Shown one piece after another: positions 56,868 through 64,000 of a stretch of 64,000 nucleotides of DNA. Positions within the stretch are counted from its first letter, which is position 1. The number at the start of each line of letters is the position of its first letter. The notes beneath the pieces were generated by a model. The model was not told the DNA's origin. It ran no database searches and saw only the letters and a list, made by a program, of their open reading frames with translations. The stretch is from the NCBI GenBank assembly GCA_945859605.1, contig OX243812.1, forward strand, positions 50,139,262 through 50,203,261, written 5' to 3'. Made by a program: the position numbers and the translations under genes. The DNA comes from Lumbricus rubellus. Lineage: Eukaryota; Annelida; Clitellata; Crassiclitellata; Lumbricidae.

Positions 56868-57464
56868 TTATAATATCATGCCGAGAATCGGAATGTTTCG
56901 AAACGGAGAGTTGGGGCCCAACAAAAGTCCTTCGCCCCTCGCATAGCCCGACCCTGTTTTCATGTACAGCCCGGATGCCGTTATCGAGCTACCTTTTTGC
57001 CACGGGGACAAGTACAAACCAGATCCGGCTGGTCTTATTTTGCACGCTATGTCACCTTTCTTGACATACATTACACCCGAACCGCTGATTTTGTCTACAA
57101 TCTTAGTAGTTGCCGCGGAGCCGAGACCACTTAGTGCCCCCATCGCCAAACTTGGCAGTGCATTAGACAGAAGGAACCGTCCCGCTGTCGCTAGAAACGG
57201 AAGTATAGCGCCTATGAATCCACCTTCGACTTTCTTGTTGTTCTCCAATTGCGTTTTACTCATTTTAATAATCATGCCAGTTCCTTTTTGGTAGGCTGCT
57301 GCCATTTTATTGATTTGCGCCTGGGTGAGAGCCAAAACGTGTTCGCCATTCAAATCATCGTGCGATAGTTTGATACTCACGCCAGTTCCCGCGCCAAGTG
57401 ATCTTTTAATTTTGTCTTGTTGCGCTTCTGAAATATTAACTTTTACGCCCGTGTAACGATTCAT
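56868..57464 (-). CDS. pX-like (adenovirus mu core-like) protein
   Basis: 198 aa. N-terminal repeats of NISEAQQDKIKRSLGAGTGV style (about 8-75), then a possible adenain site V-E-G-G-F near residue 80 and a Gly/Ala-rich hydrophobic segment (GGFIGAILPFLATAGRFLLS; SLAMGALSGLGSAATTK). The C-terminal part is Gly-rich with GSGLYLSPW. This matches the Polinton family related to adenovirus late L2 mu core protein precursor (pX). Likely capsid-internal or membrane-interacting. Confidence 0.75.
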   Translation of the reverse strand: MNRYTGVKVNISEAQQDKIKRSLGAGTGVSIKLSHDDLNGEHVLALTQAQINKMAAAYQKGTGMIIKMSKTQLENNKKVEGGFIGAILPFLATAGRFLLSNALPSLAMGALSGLGSAATTKIVDKISGSGVMYVKKGDIACKIRPAGSGLYLSPWQKGSSITASGLYMKTGSGYARGEGLLLGPNSPFRNIPILGMIL

Positions 57465-57488
57465 TTTATTAATAAATTACAAAAACTT

Positions 57489-58283
57489 TCAAACTTCTCT
57501 GATGTGAAATCGAATCGCCAATTCTTCACCTCGAAGATTTAGTAGGTTCCCGTGTTGGTCTGTGAGCCTCGTTTCCATCGTTGAAATTGTAGATAGCAAA
57601 ATCGGGAGATATATCAAATTATGCGGCACTTCGATAATCTTGTAACCCGGGCCTACGTTTGGGAAAAAAGAATATATCACGTTTTCCGATGTTCCGTTAG
57701 TGTACGAAGACCCGATAATGTCGCTGGTCACTCTCAGGCTGCTTACACTCATGATATTTACCAAGTCCTCCGATTCATTATATCCGCCCGAATAGATCCA
57801 TCTGTTGAAACCTAGAACCCCTCCTATCGAATTCTTTGGCGTAAAGTCAACCATATAATCTGCTTCTATATTCACCACAGACCTCAGGGTATTGGTGTTT
57901 GGCGCTATTGAGATACAGTAATTTCCATTTACTCCATCGAAATGTCCATTCCCCTTCATGACTCTCTGTATATATTCGTTGATATCCGTTATTTCATAGC
58001 AACCCTCTGGAACTTCAATGTTTACCCAATATGTGCTGGAATTCGGCGAATACCTGAAGCCGTTGTTTGTCGCATCGATATTAGGAAAAGAATAGTACGT
58101 CTCGAGGGCAACTAAGGCCATTTCATATTTCTTATTCTTCTCCAGTTCAAGTAGTGGATTAAACTTCGTTCTGATTCGCGTGCTCTTTTCGCTGAGAAAA
58201 ATGGAAAATGATGTTTTTGGTTCCGTGTTGCAGGCCGTCTTTTCCGTGTTTTCCGATATCTGTTTGAGAAGCGATGATTCCAT
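57489..58283 (-). CDS. Penton / minor capsid protein candidate
   Basis: 264 aa from the ATG at 58283 (MESSLLKQISENTEK); the frame extends further upstream but overlaps the ATPase end. Conserved features are KKYEMALVALETYYSFPNI, CYEITDINEYIQRV and NSIGGVLGFNRW, a family that accompanies PolB in many animal genomes. Predicted all-beta, consistent with a single jelly-roll penton protein. Located between the pX-like and packaging ATPase genes. Confidence 0.6.
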   Translation of the reverse strand: MESSLLKQISENTEKTACNTEPKTSFSIFLSEKSTRIRTKFNPLLELEKNKKYEMALVALETYYSFPNIDATNNGFRYSPNSSTYWVNIEVPEGCYEITDINEYIQRVMKGNGHFDGVNGNYCISIAPNTNTLRSVVNIEADYMVDFTPKNSIGGVLGFNRWIYSGGYNESEDLVNIMSVSSLRVTSDIIGSSYTNGTSENVIYSFFPNVGPGYKIIEVPHNLIYLPILLSTISTMETRLTDQHGNLLNLRGEELAIRFHIREV

Positions 58284-58303
58284 TTTTACTATACAATACA
58301 ATT

Positions 58304-59093
58304 TTACAATGGCGGATCCTCGATTATATAAAATTCGTCGAGTCCGCATCGGTATTTACCATTGTACTTGTCGCTAGTCAGGTCTAAAACCACGAATCGA
58401 TGAGGTTGTTCCCATACTGTTTTGCATAGTTTTCGAAATTCATCTTTCGACATGTCTGTACTCACGTGATCGTTGTAAATATGATTACAATTTTTCAGGT
58501 CTTGTTTGAACAGGCAAATAAAGTTCGCATTTTCTCTGATTGTTTGGCGCGGTAATTTGAAATAATTCTGGGCGAGGTAAAAAACAATCTACATTACTAT
58601 GCCTCCCCCGATTGTAATACGTTTCACATTTGTTTTGTTTTTCCAATTGAAGATCATCGAAAATCATCAGGTTCTTCTTTTCAGCGCTCAAATCTCTCGG
58701 GTCCGGTACATCGTCGGCGCTCTCAAAGAACTTGGCAATTATATCGGATTTAGCTTCTGAATTTTTTGCCATTTCCTCCATAACGAGGTCTGGCGACGCA
58801 TTTAGACCCACGATTTCATCTCGGTGCTCAAACAGCCGAACGATCGCTTCTTTCGGCAATTTTTCTTCGTATGCTTTTTTAATAATGCGATATTCCGGTT
58901 GAAACAGAGAAGTACCGAATACCTGCAAGTTATTATAATCCAACCAGTCCGGCCTGAGTAAAAGATTGAGAAGAAGCGTCGTTTTTCCACACGCCGATTT
59001 CCCAACTATCAAACCGCGTATGCTTTTGGGCAACAACGGATTATTGAATCTTTTCGAGAGCGCTGTGCCCCAACTCATATCTCTAATCTCCAT
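58304..59093 (-). pseudogene. FtsK/HerA-type DNA packaging ATPase, one frameshift
   Basis: Starts MEIRDMSWGTALSKRFNNPL at 59093. Walker A is VGKSACGKTT (30-39), Walker B LMIFDD (143-148), and the conserved YYNRGRHSNVD follows. A 6-A run at about 58579-58584 (plus strand) throws the frame out, so the ORF ends at 58485 with an unrelated tail. The original frame stays open after that point to a stop at 58304-58306, just 20 bp before the penton start, showing the gene was about 262 codons. The intact enzyme pumps DNA into the capsid. A homopolymer error in the assembly is as likely as a true mutation. Confidence 0.88.
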
Positions 59094-59122
59094 TTTTAAA
59101 AATATATATTATTAAAAACGAA

Positions 59123-59617
59123 ATGTATTGCGTAAAATGTAAAAAACAGACCCAGACGACAGATGTGCAGAACGCCGTGGCTAATAATGGGAGATCGATG
59201 CTCAGAGGTGTTTGCGTCGTATGCGGAAAAACAAAAACTCAATTCGTGAAGGCGTCTGCTATTGTGCAAGGCGGAGATCTAGTTAGTTCGCTGAACGCTG
59301 CCACAAGCAACATTAAATTACCTTGGGCCAAGTTTGCTGGTGAGGTACATTTGCCAGGCCATCAGTTTACTGGTCCCGGTACTAGACTAGATTTGCGTCT
59401 GAATCCCAACGAAACCCCCAAAGATTGGAGCAAACCTATAAACAGGGTAGATAGTGCGGCATACGTTCACACTGATACGGCTTCTAGGAATGTCGCCGAT
59501 AGAGCAATGATAAACCAGCTGAATAATATACCTAATCCAAGCGTGCGGGAACGAATAGAGAGGGCGATAGTCAAACCTATTTTGTCCGCTAAAACGAGTC
59601 TCGGGCTAGGTTTTTAA
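59123..59617 (+). CDS. Zinc ribbon + PLA2-like protein, active-site region deleted
   Basis: 164 aa. N-terminal zinc ribbon (MYCVKCKK, Cys3/6 and Cys31/34, DUF5679-like) is followed by the phospholipase A2-like domain found in Polintons and in parvovirus VP1: LPGHQFTGPGT (Ca-binding loop, 77-87), then KPINRVDSAAYVH, ADRAMINQLNNIPNP and a basic C-terminus. The expected HDxxY catalytic helix is short: His116 is followed at once by TDTASRN, with about eight residues missing including the Asp and Tyr. The lipase is likely inactive. Intact relatives would help breach endosomal membranes. Confidence 0.8.
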   Translation: MYCVKCKKQTQTTDVQNAVANNGRSMLRGVCVVCGKTKTQFVKASAIVQGGDLVSSLNAATSNIKLPWAKFAGEVHLPGHQFTGPGTRLDLRLNPNETPKDWSKPINRVDSAAYVHTDTASRNVADRAMINQLNNIPNPSVRERIERAIVKPILSAKTSLGLGF

Positions 59618-60556
59618 AAAAGCCTAGAATTACAGCAGGACCTGAAATGGACTAATCAATTAGCGAATGAATTACACAAACCAGTAGTGAGAAATTTTAG
59701 GACGAGGCGGGTCCGTGTTGGCGGGATTGACCAGATTTGGGCGGTTGATCTAATCGACATGCAGGCCTTCGCTAGAGATAATGATGGCGTGAAATTTCTA
59801 TTGACCGTTATAGATGTGTTTTCGAAATACGGATGGATAGTACCATTACATGACAAGAGTGGCAAGTCTACAGCTGATGGGTTCGTGAAGATACTCGGGG
59901 GTGGTCGACAGCCAGTCAAAGTTTGGTGCGACAAAGGGAAAGAATTTTATAACAAAAACGTAAAGAATTTAGTCGAGCTGTATTCTACCGAGAACGAGAG
60001 CAAAAGTTGCATCGCAGAAAGATGGGTGCGTACGATGAAAGATAAAATGTTCAAGTACTTTACTGCTAATTCAACTAGAAGATATATCGATGTATTAGAC
60101 GAAATGGTTAGTAATTATAATCAAACGAGACATTCTTCCATTAAAATGACCCCCGCGAACGCTAGTATGAAAGTGAACGAAAAGACCGTATTTATGAATT
60201 TATACGGCGATGAGATTTCAGAGCCTATTTTGCCGAAGTTTTCAATCGGCGATCGAGTCAGAATAACTAGGAAGAAGAATATTTTTGAAAAGGGTTATAC
60301 GACTAGATGGGTGGAGGAGGTCTTTGTAGTATCCCAGGTTCAATATACGGATCCGCCAACTTACAAGATTACTGATTCTGCTGGTGAGGAAATACAAGGC
60401 TCTTTTTACGAGCAGGAGCTACAGAAAACAACTCAAGAAATATTTAGAATCGAAAAAGTGATTAGGAAACGCGGGAAGAAATGTCTCGTGAAGTGGTTGG
60501 GCTACCCAGACTCGTTCAACTCGTGGATTAATAACGAAGACTTGGTGACATTGTGA
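59618..60556 (+). pseudogene. Retroviral-type integrase with chromodomain
   Basis: The frame opens right after the TAA of the PLA2 gene, in the same frame, with no ATG. Residues from LQQDLKWTNQLANELHKPVV continue into the core. Counting from codon 59687, Asp21 (WAVDLID), Asp82 (WCDKGKEF) and Glu111 (CIAERW) form the DDE triad, but only 28 residues separate the last two instead of about 33-35, so a short in-frame deletion lies near residue 95. The C-terminus has an SH3-like part and a chromodomain (FRIEKVIRKRG, KWLGYPDSFNSW; about 250-289), which can steer insertion to histone marks. Related to C. elegans F54H12.3. Lack of start and short spacing suggest inactivity. Confidence 0.85.
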
Positions 60557-61083
60557 GACTATTATGAAAAAATATGTCGTGTTTGATATCGATAACGAAA
60601 GTGAATGAAAAGACTGTAGGCCTAATAGCACACCGTCAATACTGCGGGAAATTTCTGTGACATGTCACACTTTTTACGCGGTGTTCCTAAAAACTGAACC
60701 TCGGCTATAGCTGCAATAATTTGTACATTTTGATAAAACTTGGAAAACTTCAGTTTGGGGGACCTGAATCAGATTACTGTTGGTGTTGTAAATGGAACAG
60801 CAAAGGAATAAATTAGTCTATCTCGCAATAATATTCCAAAATTTCTGCCGATAAATTCTCTTTTTTTTACGTTCGCTGTGTATTTAGCTTTGAGGAGGCG
60901 GTTAATTGCACGCAGATCTTCGCTCGTCGGACTTTGAACCTGCTGTGCTTACATCGCACAGAATCATCGTGCGGCTACAATCGTGTCTACATTAAAACGC
61001 GCGTTTTAGTGTGGCCAGGATTATAGGCTTGTATTTATTTCTTGGTACATTACAGTTTTTTGCCCCACTTGCGGCCCCTTCTA
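60557..61083. other. Gene-free right subterminal region
   Basis: No gene. At 60594-60616 a 23-bp stretch (GAAAGTGAATGAAAAGACTG) repeats integrase coding sequence at 60170-60192. A perfect 16-bp palindrome TAAAACGCGCGTTTTA lies at 60993-61008. A TAGGCCTA word at 60617 hints at host-derived filler DNA. Confidence 0.6.
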
Positions 61084-61311
61084 CTATTCTTGGGTTGAAA
61101 ATGAAGACGTGCCGACATTGCGCCGACGACGAACGACGATATTCGTGTGTGGGCGCGGATACTTGCATGGGCAGTCATCGTCGTAGCATTCGCGGTTGTG
61201 GGCGTCAATTTCAGCAATCAACCCCGATCTCCGCAGTCTTGTATATCCAACCAAGCCGATCTGCTTGGCGATTTTTCGTAATTCAGTTTTAGTTTTATTC
61301 GGGTAAACCAT
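61084..61311 (-). CDS. Small SAP-domain protein at right end
   Basis: 75 aa from the ATG at 61311 (MVYPNKTKTELRKIAKQIGL). Residues 8-35 are a SAP-like motif closely related to the two in the PolB N-terminus (LRKIAKQIGLVGYTRLRRSG versus LREIAKKRGVRGYSRLAKAE). A Cys/Asp patch (ECYDDDCPCKYP) and a basic RRRR tail follow. The upstream 24 bp match the PolB leader in inverted orientation. It could bind the element ends or be a terminal-protein candidate. Both are guesses. Confidence 0.65.
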   Translation of the reverse strand: MVYPNKTKTELRKIAKQIGLVGYTRLRRSGLIAEIDAHNRECYDDDCPCKYPRPHTNIVVRRRRNVGTSSFSTQE

Positions 61312-61363
61312 TTTATATTGGGATATCTTGTCTTTAAGCCGAGTTGGATATTCCATGAATATG

Positions 61364-61517
61364 AAAAAGTAAGCATAGTATTGGTCAAACTGCGCGGACA
61401 CTCAATTTTTAAGGCTGTATAGGTCAAATGGGCGAAGGTCAAGGCTATATTGGTCAAATGGGCGAAGGTCAAGGCTATATTGGTCAAATGTCCCAAACGC
61501 CTTATTGGGCCTCTACT
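61364..61517. repeat. Right terminal inverted repeat of large Polinton
   Basis: Reverse complement of 45999-46152 with one mismatch. Ends GGGCCTCTACT at 61517, followed by TATGTA. Confidence 0.95.
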
Positions 61518-61591
61518 TATGTACGAATGTATGTAGGTATGTATGTATGCATGCATGTATGTATGTATGTATGTATGTATGTATGTATGTA
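61518..61591. repeat. (TATG)n microsatellite, right part
   Basis: Continuation of the array at 45831-45998. Its first 6 bp are the target duplication. Confidence 0.95.
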
Positions 61592-63420
61592 TTAGACTGG
61601 TCCAAATTCGCATGGGAAAAAATTTTTCTTTTTGATTTTTCAGGCATGTTGATACATTAATTTTGTTCATTTTGATCTAAAAAGTACCTGTGTGAAATTT
61701 TTTGCCACAATTGTGATATTAAGGGGTCACTCACGAGCATCAAAGATGGGGTTTTGGGGCTATATATTGATAGTCCATGCAATTTGCAGTTTGACCTGGG
61801 AAAAATTATAACTCAAGCTTTCTGAACGGTTTCCTTCTCAGGATTTGCTGCTGAATAAAATATCCAAAATCCGATAAGATCTGACCATGGGGTCTCCCCC
61901 AAAATGGGGTTCAAAATATAATGGTTTTTCGTTCATTTTTACATTGAATATCGGGCTGCTGACAACCTTAATGTGGCTGGAAACTGATGTTTTCAAGAAC
62001 AATTTTCATAAATTTGTTGGTTGTCCCTCTCAGAACATTGACAAGTAGGCCTATACTTAAACAGACCTACCCTTAGGAGACTCGAAGGGAGCATTACGGC
62101 ACGTGCCCCCATTATGTTCAATAAATTGAGCTGGTTTCAGCGCTCGACCGCAGCATTATTTTTAACAGGCTTTCTAGTCACATCCTATTTGCAGTCCAAT
62201 ACTGTATGGCCAAAGGTCTATTTCTTAAAGCTCACTTAGGCATGCCAGGGTTGACAGACGAACCATTATAGCGTCAATCTGAGAGATTCCTTCATCCACG
62301 AAGTCAAGAAAGAAGATGCCCTCTTAGTTCCACTCTGGAATGGTAAGGTAACTGTAGCAGACCTTACAGGAGAAAGAAGAGGGCACATAGTTTGGCCCAG
62401 GGTGTGAATTACTGGGCGTTTCAGCCCCCCAGTCTTTCTTAGAGCCCCATAGTAAAGTATGTTTTTCACACACCCAATTCCAAGTGAATCATGGTTCAAC
62501 CCCAGTTATTTTTCCACAATTCTCACACTGAGTTGACCTTTTGTCAATAACAGTTGATTTCAAGCCCAAATATCAAATTCGATGGGTTCATTGCTGTGCC
62601 CAAACTCCCATCGGGTAACCTACTGGAACTGCCATGACCAACGTCGCTGTCAAGATCAATGAAGAATGGACATTGGAAAAACCTATTGAAGCTAATTTAT
62701 TTGACTCTACTGCTTACAACATTGGCATGGGATCCAGTACGATGTTAGTAACTGTACAGTGTTGTATTTTGTTGACCTCTCTTGCGTTTAAGTTGTACAG
62801 ACATCTCACAACAGAGTCTATGTTGGATACAGTCTTCACAGTTGTGATGGACTCATCTTCTGGACCCGATATCCAGCTATTCAAACGTTCATCACCAACA
62901 GTGGTCTTTCCTCATAACAGTCCGCTAGTCCGTGCATTTCAGGCTCTAAAATAGATGACTGCAGGAAGTGCCAAGATGCAGCTATCGTGGTCATGAAGAC
63001 CTCCAGAACTGTGTAAACTGCTTCTGTAAGCTTATTTTCTAACTGGGGATCTTCACACTCCACAATGCACGACAGATAAAAAAGTTCATTTACGCATACT
63101 CAAACTCGTGATGTTTTCACTTTTTTGAGCCAATGAAACCAGCCAGGATCGGGGAAGCTATAATCTGAGAAGTGGCTGTTTTCATTGTCCTGATCTAATC
63201 CAGTACCTGCAGCGTAGTGGCTCCAAGAGCTTGTGATGCTGCTATGAATGACTTTGCTCTCCTGGATGACTTACACAACGCTGTAAATGAGAAGATCACT
63301 AAGGCGGCATTTACTACACTTTCATGCATGCTTCATTTCTGGTATTTAGGAATTGGCCTTGCTGGATTCTTATTTTTCTCCAAGAAGTAGTTAATGAACG
63401 AGAAAAGAGATAATCAAGAC
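61592..63420 (+). pseudogene. Decayed, unclassified DNA-transposon-like sequence
   Basis: A plus-strand stretch at 62634-62954 reads LEKPIEANLFDSTAYNIGMG and SSSGPDIQLFKR. These recall a transposase-like family seen in invertebrate genomes with an FDTTxxNTG block, a Cys-His helix and a GPxSGPDxxLFKRF block. Stops and shifts follow. A dispersed repeat (62400-62535) shared with 8597-8815 lies just upstream. I cannot assign a superfamily or ends. Confidence 0.4.
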
Positions 63421-64000
63421 ACAAGTAAAGAAGAAGAACCTAGACTGCAAGAGGTAGTTTCCTAAGGAAAGCAAGGAGAGGAAATAACAGAGAGCCAGAG
63501 GTTTATGAAATCTCTTTGTATTAAGGAGACGTTGTTGGATCTTCCTCTTAAGTAGGCCTACAGACCAAGTCGTGAATGATGGGGCAGAGAGATTTATGAG
63601 ATTAGTTGCAACAATCAGCACCGTCAATGACTCGCTGACGAAGAGCGAAGACATTAAGCATTACCTAGGTGGCGGAGCTTCATCGTAATCTTCATGGTCA
63701 AATTCGACTTTCTGAGCCGTCAATGTGACATGCTGACAGCATTCTTAGATATTTTTTTATTCGACACTTGATAGTCAATTAAACACTAATTGCAGCTGCT
63801 TTTCATGCTGGCAATTCACTAATATTGCTAACAGCTAAAATGGAAGGTTCAGTGCTCGTTGATTAGATGCCTGCCAGTTATATTGCACCGTTTACAATGT
63901 AGTAAGCATGCTAAATCTTTGACAGCATTGAGGGACCTGAAGATAGAGCCTCAGTGTTTTAATATTTTGCACTGTGGGTTTCTTGTACCAGATGTACAAA
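63421..64000. other. No gene recognised
   Basis: Continuation of repeat-like or host DNA; no domain, tRNA or inverted repeat seen. An 87-aa minus frame at 63391-63654 lacks features. Confidence 0.4.

Larger units (their letters stand above)
45999..61517 (+). mobile_element. Full-length Polinton/Maverick (15,519 bp)
   Basis: AG...CT termini, 154-bp inverted repeats (45999-46152, 61364-61517) and a perfect 6-bp target duplication TATGTA (45993-45998, 61518-61523). It encodes PolB, integrase, adenain-type protease, packaging ATPase, capsid and penton candidates and several accessory proteins, the polintovirus set. Three genes carry lesions (58485-59093, 59123-59617, 59618-60556). Confidence 0.97.

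Overview
The window is animal nuclear DNA. It has spliced host genes with GT-AG introns, several non-LTR retrotransposons, tRNA-derived SINEs, hAT and mariner elements, long microsatellites and two Maverick/Polinton elements. Ion-channel and fibrinogen-domain genes together with R2-like and CR1/L2-like LINEs fit a marine invertebrate. I cannot name the phylum. Host stretches are peppered with the palindromic word TAGGCCTA and variants; I saw only one instance inside the large Polinton.

Layout. 1-5.8 kb: minus-strand LTR retrotransposon (gag, zinc knuckle, aspartic protease, integrase C-terminal-like segment) cut in gag by a 2.03-kb non-autonomous DNA transposon with a perfect 9-bp target duplication. 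5.8-19.3 kb: two tandem minus-strand two-pore-domain potassium (K2P) channel genes with matching intron phases, and MITEs, SINEs and two mariner-like elements in or between them. An intron of the second gene holds a 1-kb pure purine tract. 19.3-27 kb: gene-poor DNA with hAT-type MITEs and a mariner-like element sitting precisely inside a LINE remnant. 27-29.5 kb: broken fibrinogen-domain gene with a hAT MITE inside an exon. 29.6-36 kb: R2-like LINE (RT plus restriction-like endonuclease), a Tc1 remnant, (ATT)n arrays and a CR1/L2-like LINE.

36,490-44,978: an 8.49-kb Polinton derivative with ~410-bp inverted repeats and the 6-bp target duplication GCTCTG. It carries a frameshifted protein-primed DNA polymerase B (PolB) and a six-exon zinc-finger gene, with no visible capsid, packaging or integrase gene. 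45,999-61,517: a 15.5-kb Polinton with 154-bp inverted repeats and the 6-bp duplication TATGTA, inserted in a (TATG)n microsatellite. The left arm reads rightward (PolB, HNH nuclease, adenain-type protease, two fibre-like proteins). A leftward block carries the virion proteins (capsid candidate, small amphipathic protein, DUF8207 family protein, membrane protein, dUTPase-fold protein, pX-like protein, penton-like protein, packaging ATPase). The right end has a PLA2-like protein and the integrase (rightward) and a small SAP-domain gene (leftward). This is a near-complete virion-forming gene set, but ATPase, PLA2 and integrase each carry a lesion, so this copy is probably inactive. Both Polintons start AGTAGAGG, so the small one may have used an integrase supplied by a large one. 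61.6-64 kb: a decayed, unclassified DNA-transposon-like sequence.
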